Assembly: GCA_002007465.1 (NCBI GenBank)
Contig: LNAC01000781.1
Span: forward strand, 511,383 to 575,382
From: Ailurus styani
Taxonomy: Eukaryota; Chordata; Mammalia; Carnivora; Ailuridae
Direction of reading: 5' to 3'
DNA length: 64,000 nucleotides
A program made the position numbers and the translations under genes. Positions 10,994 to 22,944 of this stretch are shown here, piece after piece. The first letter of the stretch is position 1. Every line of letters begins with the position of its first letter. The notes below the pieces were generated by a model, which worked only from the letters and a program-made list of their open reading frames with translations, was not told where the DNA came from and ran no database searches.

Positions 10994-12100
10994 TTCAAAT
11001 ACTAAGCTAATTAACAAATTTGAATAGTGTTCTCAAAAACATAAAAATATAGAAAAGGAATTATCCCTAATAAAATATGCTCTGTATGATATTACTTTCT
11101 TACACTCAAAATGTTCACAATGTTTTCACTTTCTCTGTTTTTGTAAATTTGATATTGTGCCAAGAGGAACATCTTCCAGCTGAACAAATAGATTTCTTCT
11201 TAGTTCAATGGATCATTGAAATGTACACTGCAAATAATTTGAAAATAATTTACGGTTTTGGCCCAAACACTAAATAAAGTTTTTGGTTTTTTTTTAACAC
11301 TTGCCAGTTCCCCTCTACCTGGTTAATCACTTTTTGAAAGATGTATGACTTCATTAATGGTTTCCCATTGCTTTCAGTACATGTAACTCAAGGAAAGAGT
11401 AATTTGATTTTTGAATTTTTTGGCTAATATGTAAAGAAACTAAGTTATGGGTGGGTCATTATTATTCTTGCACTCCATATCATTCTGGAACGGGAAATCG
11501 CTGAGTTATGTAATCACTAGTATCTCCTATTTCAACCTTAAACTTCAAAAATGGTTCTATTCGGTAATATATAATCTTTCACGTGTTCTAAAAAACAGGT
11601 CTAGCTAAAAAAAAAAATGTTCGCCAAAAGTACATCTGGAAACAATGTTAGAGGCATGGATTTCTATGTGCAGAATCGTATAGGAGAGGTACATTTCTAA
11701 ATAAAAATGCATACCTTCCATCGATTGTTTCACTTAATCAATTTTAGCTTTTCAATGTTCAGTAACAGATTAGTATCAATCGTAACTTTGTGGGCTGCCA
11801 ATACTGCCATAGTATACTAGAGTTAATTACAGTGGTGGATTTGGGATTTCATTTCTTTGTATCATCTAGTTATGAAAGACTAAATGCAGAATGTCAGTTT
11901 ATGGAAATTGTGTACATAACGGACTGAGGTTTCTTGGTATGTTCCTACTGTAGCCAGTTGAAATGCTTCCATTGCTCCCCTTGAGTGTAACACGAGAATG
12001 CTTTTTGGGCTTTGAGGCTGCAAATGCAAACCTCTTCAGTTGTATCTTTAAAAACAACTATCAAATAACTCTTTGGTATGCTCCGTTTTTTCTTTTCTAC
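10994..12100. other. Unique sequence, no gene proven
   Basis: Contains scattered retained CpGs (11480-11700) and little low-complexity sequence. A plus-strand frame at 11077-11277 ends in a TAA immediately followed by AATAAA, but no domain is recognised. The stretch 11600-12100 would be the 3' UTR of the minus-strand frame at 12101 if that were an exon. Confidence 0.5.
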
Positions 12101-12442
12101 TCAGAATTTGTCCCTTTCTTGTATCTTTTTATTTAGTTTGGTCTTCAGCCCAATATCTGTCTCCTCAGCTGGTACCAATTTGACTCGTAGGTTCTCCAGA
12201 ACAGTGTGTGCTTCGATAAGCCAGCTGGCCCCAGAAATCTGATTTTGACAATTACTGACACAATCCGCTGCTGCTTGTCTCATTCCAAATGCACAGGCTC
12301 TCCCACACCTGGCATATACATATTGTTGATACTTTGTTTTTTTCTGCAGGCATTCTCTTCTGATTATGGAAAAAGAGAAATCCCTGAAAATCTCTATCTG
12401 TGATGATCCAAAACACAAAACTCTGTTCTTATTGCCAAACAA
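12101..12442 (-). other. Unassigned minus-strand open segment, possible orphan exon or decayed retrocopy
   Basis: A 113-codon frame, the longest non-repeat frame in the window. Its C-terminal 80 residues look protein-like: mixed polar composition, four cysteines in a C-x3-C-x10-C-x3-C pattern (RCGRAC...DCVSNC) and a charged Lys/Glu-rich end. On the minus strand a pyrimidine stretch ending in AG (near 12360) precedes the segment beginning RECLQKK, so it could be a terminal exon. I do not recognise the protein. Twin Cx3C spacing occurs in mitochondrial intermembrane-space proteins, but the surrounding residues do not let me assign it. Chance remains the likeliest explanation. Confidence 0.25.
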
Positions 12443-12844
12443 AATAAAAACAAAGAGTTGTGACAGAATCTGAATTGAAGCAATTCTTTGGTAAGTTCAC
12501 TTCGTAAGTTCACTTACCAGTTAAAGCTCATGTTCATTCCATGTGCCACCTTGCTATCAGACAGAATGAGGTCTCCTTCCTCCAAAGGCTTTTCCTATTC
12601 AATCAGCTCCATACACGATACTCTCTTGCCTTAAATTTCTCTCTCAATTGTAATTTCCCCTGTAATGTTAGTATTTGGATATTCTTAAATGTTGCCCATT
12701 AAATAAGAAAAAGAAAACTTACTTGATGCCATATCTTCATCTAAATTGTAGCATCTCTTCCTTCCTAATCACAATTCAACTCTTTAAAGAGTTGCTCATA
12801 CTCATTCTGCTGAATTATCTTCAAATAACCTCTCAATCCTCAGG
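12443..12844. other. Unique sequence, nothing recognised
   Basis: A short direct repeat (gtaagttcact, twice near 12492-12516) is the only structure noted. Confidence 0.5.
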
Positions 12845-13145
12845 TTGGAATGCCTTCAGCTGCAAATAACAAAGAAGAAAAGCTGCTTAAACAATAAGTG
12901 TTTTTATTATCTCATCTAAACTAAGTCCAAAGTTGAATGATTCTAGAATTGGTAAATCCAGTAGCTTAGTAATGTCAGGGCTTTGGTTCTACTTCTTTGT
13001 GAATCTCCTTGCTTTTGCCTATGGTCAAAAGAAACTTTCTGCAGTTCCAAGCATCAGGTCCCTATAAATCAATGTTCAAACAGGAAAGAAGGGCAGGAAT
13101 TCTCCATAGGAATTTCTTTCTTTTTATCAAGAGAATCCCTCCCAG
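12845..13145 (+). mobile_element. Old interspersed repeat, family not assigned
   Basis: 'cagctgcaaataacaaagaa', 'gcttaaacaataagtg', 'ttattatctcatcta' resemble a widespread old mammalian repeat that also appears at 16180-16600 and perhaps 21870-22260. I cannot name the family. Confidence 0.45.
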
Positions 13146-13289
13146 AAGGCCGCAGATAATTTACCATTACAGTTAATTGATAAAAATTTGGTTACGTATT
13201 CCACCCTAAACCCATCACCTAAAAGGAGACTAAGATAACTTCAGTCTTTTTAGTAAAACTAAGTGCCTGATATTTTCACGTAAATGTCC

Positions 13290-14150
13290 CAAAAGACCTT
13301 CAAATTTAACATATACAAAAATTGAACTCACTTACACATTGATCTTTCTCTCTGTATTCCCTATCTCAATGAATGACACCTGCATATATTAATTTCATGA
13401 GATAAAAAACTGTACCTCACCATCAACATTCAATTAGACACAAAACTGTAGATTCTGTTCTTAGTATTTCTTCAGTTTATCTGCTTCTTTGCATCCTGAC
13501 AACATTAATTTGGTTTAGGCAAGTATCATGTCTTGGATTACTATAGCTTGCTAAACTGACCTCCTACTTATCATTTTGCCCCTTCTTATACATTCTCCTC
13601 ATCTATTCAGGAATTCTCTTAAAAAAAGTATAAAGTCATTCAATAGATACTGGCAACCTTAAAATTCAGTTCAAATCTTAGGGTATCTGCTGTTCTTTGT
13701 AATTTAAGCATTGCCAGTTTCACCAGTTTCATCATTTTCCTAAAGTGGCTCCAATTACATACACTAAATTATCTGCAATTCTTCAATGCCCCATACTCTC
13801 TCTCTCAACTACGGTTCTTCAAAAATTGCAGCTTCTTCTAGAGAATGATTTCCCAGATTCCAATCCCAATCCCATCCCATTAGACTTGACTAACTCCTCC
13901 TTCCAGACTCAGCTCAGAAGATTTTCTAAGGTCCTCAGTTTTTTTCCAATCTAGGGTGGGTACCTATTCTCTGTGCGTTCACTATCATAACACTTCATAT
14001 GTTTTGCATTGTCATTATCTACTTTCTCATCATTTTTGCTTATTGACTATAATAAGCTTCTTAAGGAAAGGGCTGTGGTATCCTCTGAACTAAGACAGTG
14101 CCTTCAGGATAAAAGAGTACTCAATAAAAGTTTTTGAATACATTGTGTGA
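13290..14150 (+). mobile_element. LINE-2 3' region, long fragment
   Basis: Co-linear with L2 over about 860 bp: 'ttccctatctcaatgaatgac', 'ctgacctcctacttatcatttt', 'ccagactcagctcagaag', 'ataagcttcttaaggaaaggg', and the end 'actcaataaaagtttttgaat'. The 69-codon frame at 13745 lies inside it and is not a gene. Confidence 0.75.
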
Positions 14151-15189
14151 ATATGCCAAGTTTTTTGATGCAAAATTGAAATCTCTAGTCTAATAAAGAA
14201 AATTTTCCTATGTATAAGACATCTCACAAAAACAGAAAAATTAAGTTGCATTAATTTATATACTATATTGAAAATAATAAAATTAGTACTTTCAGGAAAG
14301 TCTGGAGTATGTAAACAAAGCTATACTATAATAAATCATACTGGAATTACTACTATTGTATTCTTAACTTTTCCTTTCTAAAACTAAACTCAACCCACTA
14401 AATTTAATTAATTTTTTAGCTTTATTTCACTTTAATTTTTTATTCTTTTTACACTACTTTGACTTTTTGCTTCCATGGTTCCACCCTTATTTGTCAAGTA
14501 CTTTCACCAAAATTTTGTAATTTTACTTAGTATAATTGGTTGGGCTTGAGCCCAAGGCTGGGGACCATGAAAATTCAATAGATTGAAAAAGCAATATAAG
14601 AGTTAGTATAACAAACCCCTAGAAAGAAAAATAGGTAAAACTCTATATCATGGTAAAATTCTTTAGCATAAAAAAGGGACTAAGGGTATCTTTTACATAC
14701 AAATTTATTGAAGATTTTAAGTGAGCATTTACATTGAAAAAATAATTACTTTGACTATATTCATGTTCTAAATGGCTCTTTTCCGATGGTTGTGAGAGAA
14801 AAGAATTTTCATTAGTTAATTAACAAACCTAAATTAGTTGCCTAGAATGATCCACGCAGTATGTTAAATACTGATGCTACAAAAATAGTCTAGCTGGGAG
14901 AAAAATTATAAACATAAAAAACACACACAAAGGTAAATATTTATATTTTTTATAATAGTGGTACTGGTACTGGAATCATATGTTGCTACCAACATATGTA
15001 TATATATAGAAAATCTTAGCTTCATTAATAATCCATTGTGGGTCTGTCATTTTTAAAAATGTATTTACCATTAGTACTATTTCTTCAAATAATGAATTCC
15101 ACAAGTTTACTATTCACTATATAAATTATTACAGTTTAAATTATCCTAAACTTTCTTTTCTGTAACTTTGAACTACCTATACCAATAAT
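14151..15189. other. Unique AT-rich sequence
   Basis: No gene. A hairpin-forming inverted repeat catatgttg / caacatatg with a 4-nt loop lies at 14977-14998. Confidence 0.55.
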
Positions 15190-15350
15190 ATTTGTTGTCA
15201 AATCAAGTCCCAATTATGTACCAGGCAAAGTACTTAATCCTCTAACTTGTATGGTCTAATTTAATGCTTAAACTCATCCTGAGTGAAAGTTATTGTCCTT
15301 CCTATTTTACATATAAGAAATCAAGGCTCTGTGAGACTAAATTTAACAGT
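15190..15350 (-). mobile_element. MIR SINE, inverted
   Basis: 'attatgtaccaggcaaagtac', 'tctaatttaatgcttaaactc', 'attttacatataagaaatcaag', 'gctctgtgag': inverted MIR in the right order. Confidence 0.75.
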
Positions 15351-16179
15351 TAAGGAAGCTTCAAACTGCAAATATCAGAAGCCCCAAATGAAAATTAATA
15401 AGACCAAAAAACTTCCCAGTTTATCTGTAGTCTCTGCCTTTATTGAGAAGCAGGATGCTGTGTGAGCTCTGGAATTTACCTCTTCTGTTTTCAGCTCAAT
15501 GGGTAATTTGAAAGCCTGGGTAGACAAAACTCTATATAATCTTCTCTTTTCTGCCACAACTCTATGGAAGCAATTGTTCCCTTGTGATGCAGGAAGTATA
15601 TCACATGAGGTTCTTGATTATTACCTGCCACCCTGCCTCTAATTGTTAGTTTGGATACCATTTCCATCATGCAAGACCTCATATTTCTAGTCCTTCAAAC
15701 ATCATAAAATAGCAAGCCCTAGAAGCAAAATTGGCTTTTTGTAGAAAAATTATATTTTCTTTTTCCCTGCCTCCAGACAGGCCAGGTTTAACTAAGCTTT
15801 CCAATTTCTTATAGGTCTTTTACTATGTACAAAAGGTGACCAATACTATGTCCAAAAGGTGATCAGTACATACCCCAGCATCCCAAATTTTTTCTATCAA
15901 AGGAAAGAAAAATCCCGCATTCTGAGCCTTAATAGACTCATTGTTTAAATTCCACAATCTAATACATAATATTCTAATTAGCTATTTTACTACCAAGAAT
16001 AAAAATTACAAGTCTCCCAGTCTAGGATACAAGGCACCTCACCACTGTTTATAATGTTTCTACTCATCCAGTTTCAAAATTTTAGGATATATTACTTTTA
16101 ACATTCCCACATTCTGATAACAAAATCTAGGTCAGTGAGAGTTATTTATTATAAACACTAAAATATAAGTACATATATA
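15351..16179. other. Unassigned sequence, no gene seen
   Basis: A faint 'aaactgcaaatatcagaagcc' at 15362 may belong to the same unnamed old repeat as 12845. Tandem-like 'atgtacaaaaggtgacc / atgtccaaaaggtgatc' at 15824-15868. Overlapping 60-63 codon frames on both strands are unsupported. Confidence 0.45.
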
Positions 16180-16600
16180 AAAACCATTCCCAAATATCTT
16201 AAGCAAAAAAGGAATATATTGGCTCATATAACTGAGAAAAGTCGAAATAGGGCCTATCTTTGGCAGAGGTACAGGGCACAAACAATGTCATCAGGGCTCA
16301 CTTTTACACCTTCTGTCAGCAACACCTCCTCTAATGGACTTCAATTTCAGGCTACAGGTGTCAGTGAGTTAGCTCCTGCAGAGCCTGGACCTCTCTGGAG
16401 TAACTCACGATGATGGAACACCACTTCTGCTCTAGCAGTTCCAAGAGAAGCCTCACTGCCTCTTACTTGGTCTGACCATGTCTCATGCCCATGCCTGAGC
16501 TAAGCATTGTTATCTGAAGAGAAAAGATCCACTAATTAACTTTGGATAAGTTCTCTCACTCCAACTGTTGAGTCAGGGATAAGGCCCAATCGAAATATGT
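16180..16600 (+). mobile_element. Old interspersed repeat, family not assigned
   Basis: 'ttaagcaaaaaaggaatatat', 'tggctcatataactgagaaaag', 'aacaatgtcatcagggctc', 'agcagttccaagagaagcc'. This order recurs in many mammalian loci and partly at 12845-13145. Family name not certain. Confidence 0.5.
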
Positions 16601-17637
16601 GGAAAAAGAATGTAGGAGAGATACGAGACCAAAGTAAAGTTAGGGACTTTGACTGGAAATGGGAGAAGGGGAAGTAGAAGTCCAGTTAACCAAGGGCCAG
16701 TACACTAAGACTGGAGAGCTAAAATGTGACTAGAACAGAGTTTAAGCCGGCCTAAGTTTCGCTTAGAAAAATCATTCTCATATTAAGGGCTTCTATAACT
16801 AAATCAATTATCTAATTACCTATATCATTATTATTTTATATATAATATTTTCTTTCAGTTCATCTTTGTGCTTGTAAATTTCAAGAAATAGGGCCCTCTT
16901 AAGTGTTACCATACCTTAATCTAAAGGGTAAAATCCAAACAGAGTGCAAGTGAATGTCATGTTTCCACAATGCCAAAGTAATAAAATTTATCAAAGTAAA
17001 AATATATGTCTATCTCAGCATAAAGTTCCAAAGAAGTTGGACCAAAGAAGTGGTAATAAAAAGGAAGCAGTGAACTAGTGGTAAACATCTGAAAAGAGAA
17101 TGGAAGCAATATGACTCTTATGACACATAATGAGCACAGGCATGAAAAGTGTGCAAATGTGCACTAATATATGTTCTGGAGAATTTAGGACAAAAGCCTA
17201 CACCGAAATTTAGTGGAAAACCAATAATGAGAATTTCTTTCAAAGTACAAATAGAAATGAGGAAGTGCAAAGTAAAAGTCTGATGAGCTCTTAAATTCAA
17301 CTGTTTCAGTCATTTGCAAAGGTAAGCCTGGTGGCATATAAGAAGCTTGAGGATGGGGTACTGGTCATTGTTGTAATTTGAAAAGTAAATGCACTATAAC
17401 TATTTTAATCAAAACACCTAACAATTCTTTTTGGGAAAGGAAAAAGCCTTTAATTGTCATCAATTTTCTATTAGGATGAGAAAATATCTTGAAATTAAAT
17501 TAAACCTGAAATGATTTTGGACACACTCACTGCTAATATGGAGAGTTTGGGAAAAGTTTGAAACTCTAAAAATTGGTAAAGTGTTCTTTACCAAATAGAT
17601 TTAAGCTCTATCAAAATCTCCTTGATTCATGGGGCTC
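16601..17637. other. Unique sequence, no gene seen
   Basis: No repeat or gene recognised. The first 150 bp may be the tail of the preceding repeat. Confidence 0.5.
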
Positions 17638-17655
17638 AAGAATTAACTAAATAAT

Positions 17656-17856
17656 GGGCGCCTGGGTGGCTCAGTGGGTTAAAGCCTCTGCTTTCGGCTC
17701 AGGTCATGATCTCAGGGTCCTGGGATCAAGGCCCGCATCGGGTTCCCTGCTCAGCAGGGAGCCTGCTTCCCCCCTCTCTCTCTCTGCCTGCCTCTCTGCC
17801 TCCTTGTGATCTCTCTGCCTCTGTGAAATAAATAAATAAAATCTTTAAAAAAAAAA
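17656..17856 (+). mobile_element. CAN SINE, young subfamily
   Basis: Near-consensus head and body. Exact 17-bp TSD aagaattaactaaataa at 17638-17654 and 17857-17873, among the longest in the window. Confidence 0.98.
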
Positions 17857-18080
17857 AAGAATTAACTAAATAAGCTACACTCCCACCCAGAGGGACATTC
17901 GCTAAATCCTCAAGCAGAAAAAACTAGTATTTATATAAGTGTCTGCAGTTTTCAGGGCATCTATCTGTAAGATCCTCCAAGTGGCAGATGATATCTTTTA
18001 TTGTTTGGAAATGTTCTAGTTTATGATAGTATTCCTACTTTAATCAAAGCATTTTTTGTATATATATATATGGTTTTGGG

Positions 18081-18271
18081 GTTTTTTTTGAGAGTGAGAG
18101 AGACAGCATGAGTGCAAGTGCAGGTGGAGGGGCAGAGGGAGAGGGAGAATCTTAAGTAGTCTCCACGCTCAGCATGGAGCCAGACACAGGGTTCCAGCTG
18201 ATGACCCTAAGATCATGACCTAAGCCGAAATTGAGTCAGTTGTTTAACTGACTGAGTCACTCAGGCACCCC
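18081..18271 (-). mobile_element. CAN SINE, older copy
   Basis: gttttttttgagagtgagag at the tail side, gaccctaagatcatgaccta, and the diverged head ctgactgagtcactcaggcaccc. Preceded by a short (TA)n at about 18058-18070; no clear TSD. Confidence 0.93.
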
Positions 18272-18759
18272 TCTATTTATATTCTAAACATATTAGCTTT
18301 GTATGAAAGAAATGAAATTTTCTAAGATTCGTTTTAAGATTGGCCTTATAATTTGCTACTAGCATCTGAAAAAATTCATATATTTCATTTTAATATACTT
18401 AAATGATTTAAAATTACCTTTAGTAAGCACCATTTTAATAATAAACAACATTTTATAAAAACAATGACAAAATACTTTAGACAGGTTGGATTGTTCTCTA
18501 GCTCTGTATCCCCCACCAGATGGCCTTTCTAACACCTAACGCAGAGCTGTACATGTAGTGAGTGCTGTAAATTTGTATGACATATGATTTGGTGATTCAA
18601 CACAAATGGAAAAACAATATATATAATATATGCCTCCAGACTTTGCCTTTGTTTTTTGAAGTCATAAGGTGGGCCACAGCATTTAGTACAAATAACATCG
18701 TTACATTGTATGGCTACATAAATGCAGTAATAAGTACAACAAAGTGATACATTAAATGC
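18272..18759. other. Unique AT-rich sequence
   Basis: Nothing recognised; an 88-codon minus-strand frame (18529-18795) overlaps the LINE-2 fragment and is not supported. Confidence 0.5.
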
Positions 18760-18900
18760 AATTAATTCAACAAAAACCCACTGAGCTTGTGTCATGTGTC
18801 AGTATGCTAAGAACTGGGAATATATTAGTAAACGAACCAAAAACTGTGCACTCAGGATGTGATGGGCTAAGAGATGAGCAATCGCTTAAAACAGTGTGTT
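18760..18900 (-). mobile_element. LINE-2 3' end fragment, inverted
   Basis: 'caacaaaaacccactgagctt', 'gctaagaactgggaatatatt', 'aacgaaccaaaaactgtgc' follow the inverted L2 3' end. Confidence 0.6.
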
Positions 18901-19384
18901 AGGTGTTAGACTTTTAAAAATATTCGTCTAATTTCTTGTTAAATTTGTGTTTTTTAATAAGAAAAGAAACCCAGTATAGATATCTATTGCTTTCCTTAAT
19001 GGCTCAATTTAGGTTTCCATTTGTTTGAAATTGCAATCTTGAGAATAGAATGTTTCCCCTAATCTAAAAGAAGTTCCCATATATTTATTATAATATTACC
19101 TGTATTGTGAAACAATTACAAAAAACCAATTTGCATAATCATGATGATCACTCCTTCATTTAATTAATAGACATTAGTATTGTTGGATGCATTAAGGCTG
19201 CTTTTCCTATACCTCTTTTCATATTGCCATTGTTACTTTAGGAGACCTACATGACTTTTTGGAACCTGGGTAAAATTTTGATTTATATATTATAATTTCT
19301 TACATATTTTATTGGGAATTTGGCATAGAGCAGAATATTGTCTTATATTTTGCTACAGCTAGTCCAGGAAATGTGAAGTGAATA
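18901..19384. other. Unique AT-rich sequence, nothing recognised
   Basis: No gene or repeat signature. Confidence 0.5.
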
Positions 19385-19490
19385 GGATTGTAGTTTACTG
19401 AAAAGAGCCCTGGATCAGAAGTCAGGAATTCTGTGTTTAAGATTTACCAGACTGCTATCTTTAGCCTTGCACAATTACTTTATTGCAGTT
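19385..19490 (+). mobile_element. MIR SINE fragment
   Basis: 'tgaaaagagccctggatcagaa', 'gtcaggaattctgtgtttaag' and 'gccttgcacaattactttat' match the MIR 5' half in order. Confidence 0.6.
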
Positions 19491-19909
19491 TTACATGGAC
19501 TCTTATGTTTCATTGCTTATTACATTTATCCAGTATCTTTCTATCAAAAGAAACTAACCTTTTACAACATGAAATATAAATAACAGCAATGTTTTTTAAT
19601 TACCAATAGGATTATGGCAAGGAATAAAAAAAGGAATAGGTCACATCTAAAAAGTTACTGTGCCACATTTTTTATTGGACACAGTCTGTTCCAGGAACAG
19701 GAAAAGGAAAAAAAAAAAGCCACACTTTTTCGGTGTGCTTCCCTCTTAGCTATATTGCTAATATTTTCTAGGAGGAGACAAGTCCAACATTGAGAAGTCA
19801 ATGTCTTAGAACCCACTGTTCTTCCCCAACTTTCTTTTCTCCTGGGAGTGTTATGGGTTGTTGGGGGAAAAACTATTCATTTGGAACTTTCTACACATAA
19901 GCTGTTTAT
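19491..19909. other. Unique sequence, nothing recognised
   Basis: No gene or repeat signature. Confidence 0.5.
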
Positions 19910-20035
19910 TCAGTCATTCTGCAAATATTTGTTGAGCATCTTCTATATGCTCTCATCCTAGTCAGGGAATACAAAAATAAATAAGTCACAGTTCTTGCTG
20001 TCCAGTATCTCACAGTCTAACAGAAAAAATAAAGT
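19910..20035 (-). mobile_element. LINE-2 3' end fragment, inverted
   Basis: 'tcattctgcaaatatttgttg', 'agcatcttctatatgctctc', 'agggaatacaaaaataaat', 'ttcttgctgtccagtatct': the inverted L2 3' end. Confidence 0.7.
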
Positions 20036-20181
20036 TTATACAACTATTATTTTTGAGGGTTTTTTTTATTACTGTCTAGAATACTAGAATAGCACTGCTC
20101 TAGGGACTGTCAGTACAGAAAGGTCAATCTATTAGAACTAGGGGCATGGAAATTCCATGAAGAGAACAGTAAGAATTAGTA

Positions 20182-20182
<1 letters not shown>

Positions 20183-20219
<37 letters not shown>
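20183..20219. repeat. (CA)n microsatellite, about 18 units
   Basis: Uninterrupted acacac run. Confidence 0.98.
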
Positions 20220-20222
<3 letters not shown>

Positions 20223-21329
20223 ACAATACCCTTAAGCTTACACTAAGTATGAACATAAATTCAGGAAACAGAAAATACACTGAATATCAGAAGCTCCTGT
20301 TCATCAAACTTTTTATTTAAGGCATCTGAATAACTTGGGACTGTTCTATAAAATATGTAGCTTATGAAAAATAAAATAAAAATACAAGTATAATTAAATA
20401 GCGATGAACAAATGTATCTGTTTCTAATAAAGTTTTAAAATGTATTTGCAAATTTTTATATGGTAATTTCAGAAATATTTAAAAAATGAAGTAGATCACT
20501 GAAATGCCTAAATAATTGAATCAAAAACTATTTCCCTTAACTCCATTTTGCTGGTTTAGATCTCAGAATTCTGGTAACTTTTACATCAGTGAATTATCCA
20601 TAGTTTTACTCTCCATTACCTTGAATAAGATTCCAATAGACAGCTCAGGTAGGTGTTGGATGGTGAATGCAGAAAATATTTTTGTCTGTGTATTCGTTTT
20701 GGGGAGAAGACGTTTAACACTTCTCAGAGAATCAACAAATCAGCGGCTTGGTAATTTTACTCCCGAACTTTTGGAAAGGATCATAACTTTCTTACAATGG
20801 TTTCAGTAAAGATTTCTTCCTAAGATTCCAGCCAACAATACTCCTCAGTCAGGTATGCTGGACATTGCTGTGAATACTGGGAAATAAACCAAAAAGAATA
20901 AATTATAACCTTAAATTGTAAGCCAAGATACACACCACTGTAAAATACTGCTCTGTAATGTTTGGCTCATGTAAAGAAGGTGTACCCTTTCAATTCACTG
21001 GAAATATGGCTGAACCACATTTTTAGGTCATTTTCTGATTAATTCCCATTTCCTGGTGAGAAATAATACAATTATAGTAGTTATCTTAGTACCTGCTTTT
21101 TCATGTCCCTCTCCCAAACAGTTCTCTTTCACCTACATTTGGTATCTCATACTTAGGTTCTTAACCAGAGTCCTTTCCTTCTTAATCCTTGAACTTCTGT
21201 GTTGCCCTGTTTAGCTTAGGAAAAGGTAGTCTATTATCTTCTAGAATCACACCCTGATAGGGTTCCATGGGAGTGTGGGAGGGGGTTTGAGGGGGGAACC
21301 TGCTAGAGGAATGAAAAGGGAAGGAGTCC
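20220..21329. other. Unique sequence, no gene seen
   Basis: A 97-codon plus-strand frame (20516-20809) lacks recognisable domains. The G-rich stretch at 21268-21296 (gggagtgtgggagggggtttg) is low complexity. Confidence 0.5.
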
Positions 21330-21700
21330 ATGTAAAGGTAAAATATTAAGCAAGTCCTGTGGAAGGTACCTTTGACTCAATATTCGAGGAAACTCTGGAA
21401 ACAGCATAGATCAATCATACCTCAGAGCTGTCCTTACCAAAAAATGGGAGAAGACAGACCTACTATTTGCCAGTCCTTTTAAGGGCTGCCCCCAGGGGGC
21501 GATAATTCCTAGGCATTTCTGGTTCTCAGGCAGCATAGGCTGAGTTGGTTCAAACAGCCTGAGGAAAGTCCTCCAAAAAAGGTACGTGGGAGGTAAGGCC
21601 ACTGCGAGCCTGTACACATCAAAGTAGCAAAGGGATCCAAGGGGACATGGATGGAGTATTGACAGTGTCTGCCTCATACAAATAATCACCATCAAGTATT
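21330..21700. other. GC-richer block, possibly an unassigned LTR or old repeat
   Basis: Distinctly less AT-rich than its surroundings, with gctgcccccagggggcg at its centre (a CTCF-like core). A 94-codon minus-strand frame (21411-21695) crosses it without a known domain. I could not assign a family. Confidence 0.35.
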
Positions 21701-21869
21701 TAAAAATATACTTTAGACTATTAGAAAATGAGGTTCTGTTCTGGCATTTGTCACTAATTAGCTAAGTATTATTTGGTTCTGTATTTATATTTTCAGTTGT
21801 TAGAACTCTTCTGAATTAAGACAATGAAACAGAGAGCCAATATAAACCAGATTAGCCAGGTAAAGAGTA

Positions 21870-22260
21870 ATTTGTCAGTTCGTATAGTTACAAACATTGT
21901 AGTAGCTAAAGACAGTTTTGCCTTATGAACCAGAGGAATTTAGGATATTAATCAATACTATCCTTTCTCTCTCATCTCTATCTTTCTTTGTATGCTAAAT
22001 TCACCTTCTTCTAGTTATAAGGCAGCATTGGCTCTGTCAACTCTTGACTTCACCCCTCACAATTTCACTCTTCTTTTCTCATGGTTCTCATTTTAAATTT
22101 CAGGGAAGGAAAGACTCTAATTAGCCAGGTTTGATCAAAGAATTTACTGGCTCTAGAATTACTGTGGCTGGAGAATGAGTTATTATATTTCTCCAGCATA
22201 GAACATGCAACCATCTTAGAGAGATCCTTGTGGCCAGCAAGATGAGGTCATGTAAGATTA
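21870..22260 (+). mobile_element. Possible old interspersed repeat, unassigned
   Basis: 'gcagcattggctctgtcaac', 'ctcatggttctcattttaaa' and 'gactctaattagccaggtttg' loosely follow the unnamed family seen at 16180-16600. Highly diverged. Confidence 0.3.
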
Positions 22261-22381
22261 TGGCAGCTCTGATTTGGAAAATATGTAAGAGAGGGCAAAG
22301 AATAATTCCCCAAAAGAAAATAGTTAGGTCCCAGAAAACAAAAGATAAGCTGAGCAAAGGAAAAATACATTTCAATATCAC

Positions 22382-22930
22382 ATGAGCATCAGTTTCCTCA
22401 TTAATAACATGAAGTTTAAAATATTTGTTACATTTATTTCACAAAATTATTCTAAAACTTGATAGTTATATTTATAATTTAAATAATTTAATTTAGTAAT
22501 TTAAAAAGTTACAAAGTTACAAAGTTTCATTAGTGAGGATTATGTGACACTCACATAGAATGTTGAAACTTCTCTTATACCTGTTCATTTAAAATATGTT
22601 TTTATATTACTAGTAAGGACAAAAAGGTGAAGTAAGAATCAAGCAAGATCCTAGAGTTTCCCATCCCAGATTTTCTAAGTAAAATCCAGGTTCACCGCAT
22701 CATGCTTATGTTATAGCAGTAACCTTGAATGGGTCTTTCTGCCTCCAGTGTTTCATTCAGCTAACTACCAGTCAGAGTAATTTTTCTAAAACAATTTCAG
22801 TACCATATCATTTTTTCTTAAGAAAAAAATATACTGTGTCTCTAAAATTTCAATAGGATAATGTTCATTTACTGATTAAATTTTAGAGCTGTGGGGAAGC
22901 TTAAAGAGTTTGCACTGAATTCAGATCAAC
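22382..22930. other. Unique AT-rich sequence, nothing recognised
   Basis: No gene; a tract of short AT direct repeats (ttacaaagttacaaagtt) at about 22508. Confidence 0.5.
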
Positions 22931-22944
22931 TTTGGATAACTTTT

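Noticed and set aside
11077..11277. 66-codon frame ending in a stop followed at once by AATAAA
   Set aside because: An attractive terminal-exon look, but the polyadenylation signal overlaps the stop, no known protein end is recognised and the region is AT-rich enough to make AATAAA common.
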